Shown piece after piece: positions 1 through 6,435 of a DNA stretch of 11,630 bases (position 1 is its first letter; each line of letters opens with the position of its first letter). Under the pieces are notes generated by a model. That model worked only from the letters and a program-made list of their open reading frames with translations, had not been told where the DNA came from and searched no databases. The translations under genes were made by a program, and so were the position numbers. The stretch is from Coriobacteriales bacterium (lineage in GTDB: Bacteria > Actinomycetota > Coriobacteriia > Coriobacteriales > UBA8131). The stretch lies in contig JAIRQI010000089.1 in assembly GCA_031256575.1 (NCBI GenBank), forward strand, positions 1-11,630. Direction: 5' to 3'.

Positions 1-1
1 G

Positions 2-877
2 TTCGCATTCCGGGCAATCCGGATTATCCGTCCGCACGAAAAGGGAGTGGTTGAGCGCCTGGGTAAGTTCATCCGGGTCTGGGAACCTGGTTTGCACCTG
101 CTGATTCCTTTCATCGACCGCGTTACCAAGGTGGATATGCGCGCGAATGTCGTCGATGTTCCACCCCAAGAAGTCATCACCAAGGACAACGTGGCAGTCA
201 CCGTCGATGCCGTGGTCTACTATGAAGCCACTGATCCCTTCAAGTTGATTTACAACGTCACCAACTTCTACCTGGCAGCGACCAAGCTGGCCCAGACCAA
301 CCTGCGTAATGTAATCGGCGAGATGCAGCTAGATGAGTGCCTGACCAGCCGCGAGAAGATTAACATCACCTTGCGGGATATCCTCGACGAAGCCACCGAT
401 AAGTGGGGCGTGAGGGTAGTCCGCGTCGAGTTGCAACGCATCGAGCCACCGGCTGATGTCACCCAAGCCATGCACCGCCAGATGAAAGCCGAGCGCGACC
501 GCCGGGCTATGATTCTGGAAGCCGAAGGTGACCGGGCAGCAGCCATCGCCCGCGCCGAAGGTACCAAGCAGAGTGCGATTCTGGAAGCCGAAGGCCGCGC
601 CACTGCCATCAAAGAAATTGCAGCTGCGGAGAAGGCCCAGAAGATACTGGTCGCTGAAGGTGAGTCGCAAGCCATCCGTAACGTCTACGATGCTATCCAC
701 GACGGCAATCCCACCCAGGACCTGATTACCATCCGCTATCTGGAGACCTTGAAGTATGTGGCCAATGGTTCGGCAACCAAGATATTCATGCCTCTAGAGA
801 TGCAGGGATTAGCTACCACAGTCGGAGCAATCGGCGAGTTGTTGAAAGGCGATAACAACAAGTCACTGCTGGAGTAG
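2..877 (+). CDS. SPFH/Band 7 (stomatin/slipin-like) membrane protein, 5' partial
   Basis: The reading frame is open from base 2, so this is the last 291 codons of a gene starting before the window; the GTG at 47 lies inside the conserved family motif and is not the start. The fragment opens with the classic stomatin sequence [15 protein letters not shown], followed by [13 protein letters not shown] and the paired-beta SPFH domain (about residues 10-170). Next comes an Ala/Glu-rich coiled coil typical of flotillin/stomatin proteins ([15 protein letters not shown] and related repeats), then a hydrophobic tail containing [12 protein letters not shown]. The N-terminal membrane anchor normally found in the family would lie just outside the window. 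Family members oligomerise on the inner face of the membrane, organise membrane domains and often sit beside an nfeD gene; that neighbour cannot be seen here. No clear plus-strand terminator follows. The family call is secure; the exact role is not. Confidence 0.93.
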   Translation, partial: FAFRAIRIIRPHEKGVVERLGKFIRVWEPGLHLLIPFIDRVTKVDMRANVVDVPPQEVITKDNVAVTVDAVVYYEATDPFKLIYNVTNFYLAATKLAQTNLRNVIGEMQLDECLTSREKINITLRDILDEATDKWGVRVVRVELQRIEPPADVTQAMHRQMKAERDRRAMILEAEGDRAAAIARAEGTKQSAILEAEGRATAIKEIAAAEKAQKILVAEGESQAIRNVYDAIHDGNPTQDLITIRYLETLKYVANGSATKIFMPLEMQGLATTVGAIGELLKGDNNKSLLE

Positions 878-902
878 AGAGAAGCAAACCGGAGCAATGC
901 GC

Positions 903-931
903 AAAAAACCGGGTAGCTTTCCAAGCCTACC
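903..931 (-). terminator. possible minus-strand intrinsic terminator
   Basis: Read on the minus strand, an 8-bp stem with one bulged base (plus-strand arms 912-919 and 923-931, 3-nt loop) is followed by CGG and then six T (plus-strand A-run 903-908). The orientation fits transcripts running leftward from the toxin-antitoxin operon and antisense to the two tRNA genes; no closer minus-strand gene exists. It could equally act as a weak 3' structure for the SPFH gene on the plus strand, where it lacks a T-run. Confidence 0.35.
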
Positions 932-1028
932 GTAACCTTCAACTGTTGCGGCTGACTGTGAGTTGGTTTGGGGTGTTGCGCTCGCTCGTACTTCTCCACG
1001 CTTTCGAGCTCTACATGAAAATTGGTAC

Positions 1029-1057
1029 TTGCGCAAGTCAAGCGGCTTTCGTAGAAT
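1029..1057 (+). promoter_or_regulatory. promoter of tRNA-Gly
   Basis: A -35-like TTGCGC (1029-1034) and a -10-like TAGAAT (1052-1057) are separated by exactly 17 bp. This predicts a transcription start near 1064, a few bases before the mature tRNA 5' end at 1072. Confidence 0.6.
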
Positions 1058-1071
1058 GAGAGACCGCGCGT

Positions 1072-1147
1072 GCGGACATGGCTCAGTTGGTAGAGCACAA
1101 CCTTGCCAAGGTTGGGGTCGCGGGTTCGAATCCCGTTGTCCGCTCCA
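1072..1147 (+). tRNA. tRNA-Gly(GCC)
   Basis: Full cloverleaf. The 7-bp acceptor stem pairs 1072-1078 with 1137-1143; the D stem pairs 1081-1084 with 1093-1096; the anticodon stem pairs 1098-1102 with 1110-1114. The loop TTGCCAA carries anticodon GCC (1105-1107). The T arm (1120-1136) has the TTCGAAT loop. The discriminator is T and the 3' CCA is encoded (1145-1147). It reads GGC/GGT glycine codons. All stems are intact apart from one G-T wobble in the T stem. Confidence 0.97.
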
Positions 1148-1159
1148 CTGATGTGAACA

Positions 1160-1193
1160 GGCCGGTTGGCGCTTTAAGTGTAACCGGCCTTTT
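1160..1193 (+). terminator. intrinsic terminator after tRNA-Gly
   Basis: A perfect 8-bp G+C-rich stem, GGCCGGTT (1160-1167) with AACCGGCC (1182-1189), is closed by a 14-nt loop and followed directly by TTTT (1190-1193). It lies 13 bp after the tRNA-Gly CCA end and separates the glycine and cysteine tRNA transcription units. Confidence 0.85.
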
Positions 1194-1270
1194 ACTAGCT
1201 CAGTCTTGCTTGCTCAGTTATGCCAGCCCAAACGGTTTGGTGTGGGGCGAGCATTGTGTAGCTGCGAGCA

Positions 1271-1279
1271 TGGTACAGT
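1271..1279 (+). promoter_or_regulatory. extended -10 promoter candidate of tRNA-Cys
   Basis: TGG followed by TACAGT (1274-1279) fits an extended -10 element (TGn-TAnnnT) about 20 bp before the mature tRNA-Cys. The best -35-like sequence, TTGTGT at 1254-1259, is only 14 bp away, too close to be convincing, so the extended -10 would have to carry the promoter. An upstream promoter is expected here because a terminator isolates this tRNA from tRNA-Gly. Confidence 0.4.
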
Positions 1280-1299
1280 TGCGCGAATCTGTTCAGGAT

Positions 1300-1373
1300 G
1301 GCGACGTGGCCAAGTGGTAAGGCAGAGGCCTGCAAAGCCTTTATCACCGGTTCAAATCCGGTCGTCGCCTCCA
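1300..1373 (+). tRNA. tRNA-Cys(GCA)
   Basis: Full cloverleaf. The acceptor stem pairs 1300-1306 with 1363-1369; the short D stem pairs 1309-1311 with 1321-1323; the anticodon stem pairs 1325-1329 with 1337-1341. The loop CTGCAAA carries anticodon GCA (1332-1334). The T arm is 1346-1362 with a TTCAAAT loop. T is the discriminator, as expected for cysteine tRNA, and CCA is encoded (1371-1373). Only 14 bp separate its 3' end from the stop codon of the convergent antitoxin gene. Confidence 0.97.
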
Positions 1374-1387
1374 AGGATTCCTGTGAC

Positions 1388-1660
1388 TTACTTAAACTGC
1401 ACTTCTAATCTCTTGCCCAACGCATGAGCGATTTTCTGCAGGAACTCAATTGAAGGATTATAGTTTCCGCTTTCAAGGCGGCTGATATTACTCTGTTTGG
1501 TATCAGCACGTTCGGCGAGTTCCGCTTGGGTCAGGTTTTGCTCAATACGAGCGGCGATAATATCATCAATGATTTTATACTGTGCTGCCAAGGCATCATA
1601 CTCGGCACGGAGTTCCGAATCGCTAGCAAGTGCAGTTTGCTTGTATTCTTTATAATTCAC
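1388..1660 (-). CDS. XRE-family HTH antitoxin of a HigBA-type module
   Basis: A 90-residue DNA-binding protein. An N-terminal Tyr/Ala-rich helix (residues 1-35) precedes a lambda-Cro/XRE helix-turn-helix at about 40-86: LTQAELAERA is the scaffold helix and KQSNISRLESG the recognition helix. Such antitoxins neutralise the cognate RelE-fold toxin and repress their own operon. The start is GTG at 1660, chosen because an excellent AAGGAGG lies 8 bases upstream and no better start exists. It overlaps the toxin stop by 4 bp (GTGA), so the Shine-Dalgarno lies inside the toxin gene and translation is coupled. Toxin-before-antitoxin order is typical of HigBA and the reverse of RelBE. The gene ends 14 bp from tRNA-Cys in convergent orientation. 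Family call firm; naming within the superfamily is by inference. Confidence 0.9.
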   Translation of the reverse strand: MNYKEYKQTALASDSELRAEYDALAAQYKIIDDIIAARIEQNLTQAELAERADTKQSNISRLESGNYNPSIEFLQKIAHALGKRLEVQFK

Positions 1661-2007
1661 TGCTGATTCCTCCTTACATGATCTTCCAGAAATGAATTGG
1701 CTGTATCGATTTCTCTACTCGGAGTTCTTTGTGCCTTCTTAACAAAACCGTGCAGTAATACAATATCTTTACCAACGAATATGAAGTAAAAAATGCGGGA
1801 TATGTCACTTGCTGACTTAATACGTAACTCCCAAAGCTTACCCCTAATGTGTTTTACATGAGGTTCTGTCAAAGCTGTGCCGTATTTCTCTAATATATCA
1901 ATATCCCGGATTGCTTTAGCTCGATGCTTTGTGGGAAGAGCCTCTAAGAATTCCTGCACTGGAATCGATCCATCTTCCTTTTCGTAAAAAACGATATTCC
2001 ACGTCAA
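1657..2007 (-). CDS. RelE/HigB-type toxin (phage Gp49-like family)
   Basis: A 116-residue protein with the pattern of the Gp49-like/HigB mRNA-interferase toxins (RelE/ParE fold): GKLWELR at 56-62, then SRIFYFIFVGKDIVLLHGFVKK (about 70-91) and TPSREIDTA (95-103). Family toxins cleave mRNA at the ribosome when the antitoxin is lost. The start is TTG at 2007; GAAAGGAA lies about 6 bases upstream and the conserved family N-terminus begins right there, so a weak start codon seems real and may keep toxin output low. It is the first gene of a two-gene operon and overlaps the antitoxin by 4 bp. The region is visibly A+T-richer than the flanking genes, consistent with acquisition by transfer. Residues needed for catalysis vary in this family, so activity cannot be judged from sequence alone. 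Confidence 0.9.
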   Translation of the reverse strand: MTWNIVFYEKEDGSIPVQEFLEALPTKHRAKAIRDIDILEKYGTALTEPHVKHIRGKLWELRIKSASDISRIFYFIFVGKDIVLLHGFVKKAQRTPSREIDTANSFLEDHVRRNQQ

Positions 2008-2031
2008 TGCTGTTCCTTTCAGTATTCCTGA

Positions 2032-2059
2032 AGTATATCATATATGATATACACGTCAA
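2032..2059 (-). promoter_or_regulatory. toxin-antitoxin operon promoter with palindromic operator
   Basis: On the minus strand TTGACG (2059-2054) and TATACT (2037-2032) are spaced by 16 bp, a near-consensus housekeeping promoter whose transcript would begin about 20 bases before the toxin TTG. A perfect 20-bp palindrome (2033-2052, half-site GTATATCATA) fills the spacer and covers most of the -10. Bound protein would block RNA polymerase, which is the expected arrangement for autorepression by the HTH antitoxin. The palindrome is seen directly; the binding protein is inferred. Confidence 0.75.
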
Positions 2060-2192
2060 GTCTACACTCTCCTCAGTGCATGACCATTTGCTTCTGTTCT
2101 TCGAATACCCAAATTATGTTATCGAGCGTTAGTATAGACACTTCTAGCCAACCTTCAGAATTCTACCCCAGATAGTTAATGCAAACGCTCAA

Positions 2193-2362
2193 TGCCAGGA
2201 AATCCGGAGTTGTGTGTTGGAATTTGCGTTTGTGCACGGTTTTCTCCCCATGAATGGTCTGATCTGGAGAGAAGACCGAAGTTTTCGGGCTTTGGAAAGC
2301 GCTATTTGGTCGTGCAGTCGTACACAAGCGCAAACTCCAACACAACTCTCTAAAACCTGGCA
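2193..2362. repeat. large imperfect inverted repeat (MITE-like or structured RNA)
   Basis: Outer arms TGCCAGG (2193-2199) and CCTGGCA (2356-2362) pair perfectly. After a short internal loop, 2207-2234 pairs with 2323-2348 (GAGTTGTG/CACAACTC, TTGGA/TCCAA, TTTGCG/CGCAAA, TTGTG/CACAA) with a 2-nt bulge, one mismatch and one wobble. Inside, CGGTTTTCTCC (2237-2247) faces the diverged partner GGAGAGAAGACCG (2265-2277). No convincing protein is encoded. It sits between the toxin-antitoxin promoter and the end of the propeller gene. A miniature mobile-element remnant, a repetitive palindrome and a structured RNA all remain possible. Confidence 0.6.
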
Positions 2363-2405
2363 CGATGACAATAGCGCAGCCGATTGAGGTTGCGCTACTG
2401 CCAGG
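2356..2405. repeat. second hairpin sharing an arm with the large inverted repeat
   Basis: CCTGGCA (2356-2362) can also pair with another TGCCAGG copy at 2399-2405, enclosing a perfect 7-bp hairpin TAGCGCA/TGCGCTA (2372-2378 with 2391-2397). The two folds are mutually exclusive because they share 2356-2362. On the minus strand this lies downstream of the propeller gene and could help end its transcript, but it lacks a clear T-run. Confidence 0.4.
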
Positions 2406-2430
2406 AAAATGATGGAACGAATTGTTAGTT

Positions 2431-2606
2431 TGGTGACGCTCTTGTGTCGCGGATGCCGCTCAAGGTGACGCTCTAGCGTCGCAATGAGTTGCTACCCAAG
2501 GTGACACTCCAACCCCGCGACAGCTCAAGGTTACACTCCAGCCCAGCGACCGCTACACTCCGGCTCCGCAACCGGTACTCAAGGAGTCATTCCAGCATCG
2601 CTACCA
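2431..2606. repeat. array of six degenerate ~30-bp direct repeats running into the propeller stop codon
   Basis: Recurring cores of the form CAAGGTGACxCTCCAGC...GCGAC start near 2431, 2461, 2497, 2526, 2555 (truncated) and 2580, with spacing from about 25 to 36 bp. The last copy covers the stop codon and final eight codons of the minus-strand propeller gene. One unit holds the near-palindrome GACGCT-CT-AGCGTC (2467-2480). No gene is visible in 2401-2578. Confidence 0.55.
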
Positions 2607-5600
2607 GCGACATCGTCGCCGATCTTGATGCTTTGCACCAACGCTATCTTGGTCAAGTCGATGATATCCAGGTGGCTTTCGGAGAAGATGTAGAGGTAGT
2701 TGTCAACGTAAAACGCTCGCGTGTGATAAGGCGACCAGATTATTTCTGTCTCACTATGCTCACGGGCGTAGCCCAGCGAGAAACTGTCATAGAAAACAAA
2801 GCAGCCGTCGGTCTCACTGGTCTGAGCGAATCCATAAAGGTAGTAATTGCCTTGAGTATCGGCGAATCCAATCAGGTTTCGTTCGGGCAGTATGAATAGT
2901 GACCGATAATCGTATATCGCCTCAGAATTTATGCCATAGCATGACAAGGAGCCTAGTTCGATGGTGTTGAACGGGTCGACGATTTTATACATCGTGAGCT
3001 GCACTCCGACATCTTGCTCCGTCTGGCCGGGTATCGTTCCGAAGCCAATAACCAAATCATCTGACCAAGCTTGTAGATATGAAGAGTAGTTGGGAACACT
3101 TACCTTAAAGATGGTTTTTGGTAGCTTGGGGTCAGCTAGGTTAACAACAGCTATCGGAGCGTCTTGGTTTTCGCCGAACAGATAAGCGTAATCATCCATA
3201 AAACGGACATCGAAGACTTCTCCGAGATTTTCTGGAATGGTATAAGAGCCCAGCATATCCAGTTCTTGCGAAAACACAGCAATAGAAAAGCCGTGCGCTA
3301 CGTCCGACTCATCAGTCTGGACTATAACTCCTGTACTGTCTGTATAGACTTTTACAGAATGGTGCCAAGTTTGAACCACTGTCATTAACCTGTTGTTGAA
3401 ATCACTCATTAAGTACTGACCAATCAGCCAACCTTCGATAACGGTTTGAGCTGCGAAGTCTAGATGACCTTGGTCGTAGGTTAGCCGAGTTATCTGGGTC
3501 CAAAAATCCTCACTGTACTTGGTAACAGTCAGTCCCCCATCCTGAAAGGTATCTACTGGTTCGCAGAGATCGACCAGAGAACAGAGATAGAGGCTATCGG
3601 CTGCGATGTACAAAACGTCAGAACCGCCCAGAATACATATCTGGTCGACCGCTTGATGTCTACTGATGTCGATACTGCCGATTACTGTATACCTCTGGTA
3701 ATCTGCCAGTGGTGTGATACTGATACCACTCGGCGGACAAACCCACCCCTGGCCTTCAATAGAAAAACTGGGAACGAAAGTCTCAGGTGCCTCCTTGTTG
3801 ATATGGCTGGATAACTGATAACCGCTGACCACATAGAGATACCCGTCAATCATCCGCGACTGCTGGTAGTAACCACTCTGCGTATAGCTCCAAAACATCC
3901 TGGGAGCAGAAGGGTTTGTGATGTCGAAAAGCCAGACTGCAGTCTCACTGGAGCTTTCATAGTAAGGCGCTCCCGAGTGCAAATCTATTGAGGAGACAAG
4001 CGCCAGGGTGTCTCCCCATATATACATATCATTGAAGACCTGAGTGAGTTCTGGGGTTTCTGAGTTGACCTGGTCTTTGCTGAAGTCGATCTCGTCCTTA
4101 GCCAGTATCACCTTGGCGACCATCCGGGTCTCAGCTCCATCGGCTAACAGAATAGTTAGGACATCCTCACGAAAGCTTTCAGTGTAGAAGCGACTGAGGG
4201 TGTAGATGTAGCTGCCATCAGTCTTGATGATATCGCTTTCTTCTAGTCCAGGAACCTGATTATTGGTGCTGGAGAAACCAAAGGGAAAGTCTGCTCCACC
4301 GATGATTGGTGCTATCGTTTTCGTATTGGAACTGCCGGGGTCACCTTGAGGAGTAAGCCCGCCAGAGTTGCTGGAGTTACCAGAGTTGCTGGAGTTACCT
4401 GTGTTGCTGGAATTGTTCGGGGAGCTGTCTGGGTTTGCAGCGTTGTCGTTGGGTGCGGTACCCGGGTTAATGGACGGTATGATGGTTGTCGGATTCTGTG
4501 TACCCATCGCAGAGCTGCTAGGATTGGTAGTTGATGAACTGCCTCCAGGTGTACCTGCCGATTGACTGCCTGCGGACGATTCGCTTCCCGACCAAGCAGG
4601 AAGGTTATTCGGGTTATACATTGGCGTTGCTCGGGTGACCATCGAGTAGACAGCTTGGTAATCAGACGGTGTCTGAATATCTACTGTCCCTGGGGTGGCT
4701 GTTGTAACAGTAGACCCGGATTGCCCACCATTACCTTGGTTTTTTGCATCATTATCAGGAAACAGGCTGCTTAGAGCTCCACTACCAATCAGCACACTGA
4801 CCGCCAAGACCAGTAATACAAAGCTAGCCGCAGCAGCCAAGACCAGGTTACGGTTCTTGACTGGAGCCTTACTGACTGGAGCCTTACTGACTGGGGCCTT
4901 GCTATTGACTGTTTTATTGTTTTCAGGTGACTCCGTGCTGATTGGAATTACAGTCGGCTGGTATGTATCTGCTGGTTGATAATCGCTTGCATAAGCGTTG
5001 GGATAGTCATTGCTTGAGCCTTCGTCAGCGTATCCGCGCACAGTAATTGGCTTTACCGTAGTGCGACTAAACACCGTGGTGATGCCAGCAGCATCAATTG
5101 CGACGTCAGCAGCGACGCCAGCAGCAGTGTCAGCAGTAACGTCAGCGGAAAGTGGCTCTGCCAGCATGTCCATTGCTACTAACGCATCATTCGTCAGTCC
5201 AATGTCACCGATATCCAAGGGAGCTGCTGATATCAGGTCTTTGGCAGCTGCCTCTCTAGCAGCAGCCTTTCTAGCAGCAGATTTAGCTGCTGTGCTTTTC
5301 GCAGCCGCTGGCTTCCGTTTGCCCTGCCCTACCGGCTCTACTGGCTGAGTCATCAGAATCGTCGGCTCTAGCTCTACCTGCCCTACCTGCTCTTCCGGCT
5401 GGGCCGACGAAACAGCCGGTTCCTGCCCTACCAGCCCTACCTGCTCTTCCGGCTGGGCAAGTGAAGTCGTCAACCCCCGCCCAACCGGCTGAGCGGCCAT
5501 TAACACAGTCGGCTCCTTGCTATAGTCAATCCCCTCTTCAGCTTGGATGGCTAGCTGCAAACGATTCAACAACGACTCGCTCGGAGTTATCTTCTTGCGC

Positions 5601-5626
5601 ATTCTCTGAAAGATTGTATTAGTCAT
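2579..5626 (-). CDS. Membrane-anchored beta-propeller protein (PF09826-like), putative anti-sigma partner
   Basis: A 1015-residue protein. Residues 1-30 (motif ITPSESLLNRLQLAI) resemble the short sigma-binding heads of some anti-sigma factors. Residues 57-110 hold three 18-residue repeats (AQPEEQVG...), 102-130 a Lys/Ala-rich segment, 243-256 APVSK repeats, and 261-283 one membrane helix preceded by KNR, predicting a cytoplasmic N-terminus. A Ser/Gly/Asn/Pro-rich linker (about 295-440) follows, then the propeller domain from about 452 to the end. That domain opens with the hallmark TNNQVPGLEESDIIKTDGSYIY of the PF09826 beta-propeller family. The ATG at 5626 overlaps the sigma-factor stop by 8 bp, with AGGGG about 9 bases upstream, so the two are co-translated. 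I infer that the propeller senses an extracytoplasmic cue and that the N-terminus holds or releases the sigma factor. The domain assignment is strong; the anti-sigma role is inferred. Confidence 0.85.
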   Translation of the reverse strand: MTNTIFQRMRKKITPSESLLNRLQLAIQAEEGIDYSKEPTVLMAAQPVGRGLTTSLAQPEEQVGLVGQEPAVSSAQPEEQVGQVELEPTILMTQPVEPVGQGKRKPAAAKSTAAKSAARKAAAREAAAKDLISAAPLDIGDIGLTNDALVAMDMLAEPLSADVTADTAAGVAADVAIDAAGITTVFSRTTVKPITVRGYADEGSSNDYPNAYASDYQPADTYQPTVIPISTESPENNKTVNSKAPVSKAPVSKAPVKNRNLVLAAAASFVLLVLAVSVLIGSGALSSLFPDNDAKNQGNGGQSGSTVTTATPGTVDIQTPSDYQAVYSMVTRATPMYNPNNLPAWSGSESSAGSQSAGTPGGSSSTTNPSSSAMGTQNPTTIIPSINPGTAPNDNAANPDSSPNNSSNTGNSSNSGNSSNSGGLTPQGDPGSSNTKTIAPIIGGADFPFGFSSTNNQVPGLEESDIIKTDGSYIYTLSRFYTESFREDVLTILLADGAETRMVAKVILAKDEIDFSKDQVNSETPELTQVFNDMYIWGDTLALVSSIDLHSGAPYYESSSETAVWLFDITNPSAPRMFWSYTQSGYYQQSRMIDGYLYVVSGYQLSSHINKEAPETFVPSFSIEGQGWVCPPSGISITPLADYQRYTVIGSIDISRHQAVDQICILGGSDVLYIAADSLYLCSLVDLCEPVDTFQDGGLTVTKYSEDFWTQITRLTYDQGHLDFAAQTVIEGWLIGQYLMSDFNNRLMTVVQTWHHSVKVYTDSTGVIVQTDESDVAHGFSIAVFSQELDMLGSYTIPENLGEVFDVRFMDDYAYLFGENQDAPIAVVNLADPKLPKTIFKVSVPNYSSYLQAWSDDLVIGFGTIPGQTEQDVGVQLTMYKIVDPFNTIELGSLSCYGINSEAIYDYRSLFILPERNLIGFADTQGNYYLYGFAQTSETDGCFVFYDSFSLGYAREHSETEIIWSPYHTRAFYVDNYLYIFSESHLDIIDLTKIALVQSIKIGDDVAGSDAGMTP
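4362..4415 (-). repeat. 18-bp tandem repeats in the propeller-protein linker
   Basis: Two identical 18-bp units (4362-4379, 4380-4397) and a diverged third (4398-4415) encode repeats of the type GNSSNS in the extracytoplasmic linker. They keep the frame, so copy number could vary by slippage and change linker length without breaking the protein. Confidence 0.85.
4859..4903 (-). repeat. 15-bp tandem repeats before the membrane helix
   Basis: Two identical 15-bp units (4859-4873, 4874-4888) and a third differing at two positions (4889-4903) encode the pentapeptide repeat SKAPV just before the transmembrane segment. Confidence 0.85.
5297..5458 (-). repeat. 54-bp tandem repeats in the cytoplasmic part of the propeller protein
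   Basis: Three 18-residue units (residues 57-74, 75-92, 93-110). The first two share a 24-bp identical block (5435-5458 and 5381-5404) encoding AQPEEQVG; the third is diverged (TQPVEPVG) and runs into the Lys/Ala-rich segment. All units are in frame. Confidence 0.8.
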
Positions 5627-6161
5627 CGATATCGACCCCTTTCAGCAAGTTCTTCATCAGTGACCTGCCCCGGCTGAGTTGAACCCGTACTGTTCCTGGC
5701 TCTATGGCCAGGACTTCGGCTATTTGGGCAATCGGTAAATCCTCAAAGTAGAACAAGTGCAAAACGGAGCGGTAGATGCTCGGTAGTTCGCGCATCACCG
5801 CTAAAATCTCATCTTCGTCGTCATTACCAAAACTGTAGTCTTCTGCAGTCAACTGCTCAAACTGACCTGTTTGCATATGCACCACTTTGCGCGACCAGCT
5901 AGAACCAATCAGCTGCCGTGCACAGTTGATGGTTGTGGTGATTAACCAACCCCGACGCAGGTCCTCATTGATGAAGACCGGCCGTTTGCGGTGGTAGACC
6001 AAGAAGACCTCTTGAAACACGTCGTCTGCATCCTGACGTTTGGAAGTGTGCGTCAAGGCAATGGCGTAGACCATGTCCTTGTAACGTCGTACAGCTTCTT
6101 GTGTCTCCAGCTCGGCGGAGAACCGCTCGTTTTTCTCCTTGACTGCTGCTTGTTCACCCAT
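5619..6161 (-). CDS. ECF-type RNA polymerase sigma factor
   Basis: A 180-residue sigma-70-family protein with only regions 2 and 4, as in extracytoplasmic-function sigma factors. Region 2 (about 23-93) contains YKDMVYAIALTHTSKRQDADDVFQEVFL, the core-binding and -10-recognition helices, and WLITTTINCARQLI. A short acidic linker (about 104-118, EDYSFGNDDEDE) leads to region 4 (about 121-172), with ELPSIYRSVLHLFYFEDLPIAQIAEVLAIEPGTVRVQLSRGR forming the -35-binding HTH. The ATG at 6161 has GAGAGGG upstream at a rather long spacing. It is the first gene of an operon with the propeller membrane protein, which overlaps its last codons by 8 bp; this tight coupling is characteristic of sigma/anti-sigma pairs. 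A TGTAACC sequence on the minus strand (6256-6250) could be an autoregulated ECF -35 element, but I could not identify a matching -10. Confidence 0.92.
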   Translation of the reverse strand: MGEQAAVKEKNERFSAELETQEAVRRYKDMVYAIALTHTSKRQDADDVFQEVFLVYHRKRPVFINEDLRRGWLITTTINCARQLIGSSWSRKVVHMQTGQFEQLTAEDYSFGNDDEDEILAVMRELPSIYRSVLHLFYFEDLPIAQIAEVLAIEPGTVRVQLSRGRSLMKNLLKGVDIDD

Positions 6162-6396
6162 TATCTTTGACCCTCTCGTGTCCCAGCCCTAGTAGCGCTA
6201 AACAGCCCAGCACGAATCGTTAGTAGTAAATCCATTTAGAACAGCCAAAGGTTACAAGATTTTTGGGAAAATGTCTCAGGGATTCAAGAAGTTTTAAGGT
6301 AGGTTGATAAACAACCCTCAAGCACCAGGCAACCCAACGGCTAAAGCAAAGATAGCAAAGCGATTTAGTATATAGTGTTACGACGTGTCTTTTACG
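6162..6396. other. divergent intergenic region between sigma operon and EF-G-like gene
   Basis: No gene is supported here. It must hold two divergent promoters. For the plus-strand gene, TATAGT at 6371-6376 is a plausible -10 without a good -35. For the minus-strand sigma gene, TGTAACC (6256-6250) is a possible ECF-type -35. A small hairpin, GGTTG-ATAAA-CAACC, lies at 6302-6316. Confidence 0.4.
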
Positions 6397-6435
6397 GTGC
6401 TTCAGCGTTATCAATAAACGCTGACGGCACTTTTT
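6397..6435 (+). terminator. attenuator-like hairpin in the leader of the EF-G-like gene
   Basis: A 12-bp interrupted stem, GTGC (6397-6400) with GCAC (6427-6430) and TCAGCGTT (6402-6409) with AACGCTGA (6417-6424), has a 7-nt loop and is followed at once by TTTTT (6431-6435). It has the form of an intrinsic terminator. It lies 15 bases before the Shine-Dalgarno of the next gene, with no plus-strand gene upstream to terminate, so premature termination control of the downstream gene is the natural reading. A GTGC at 6437-6440 could compete for the 6427-6430 arm. Confidence 0.5.

Noticed and set aside
1228..1240. Short inverted repeat CCAAAC-G-GTTTGG before tRNA-Cys as an operator.
   Set aside because: A 6-bp repeat of this kind is likely by chance and no regulator or second site supports it.
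1358..2210. Possible attachment-site duplication of the tRNA-Cys 3' end marking an integrated element.
   Set aside because: The best downstream match to the tRNA tail is a 7-base AATCCGG near 2202, no better than chance, and no integrase is present.
2163..2371. Two short minus-strand open frames of 60-66 codons.
   Set aside because: They run through the arms of the inverted repeat, overlap each other in different frames, lack ribosome binding sites and show no protein-like pattern.
2431..2606. CRISPR-like repeat array.
   Set aside because: Units are strongly diverged, spacing varies, there are no unique spacers of constant length and no cas genes nearby.
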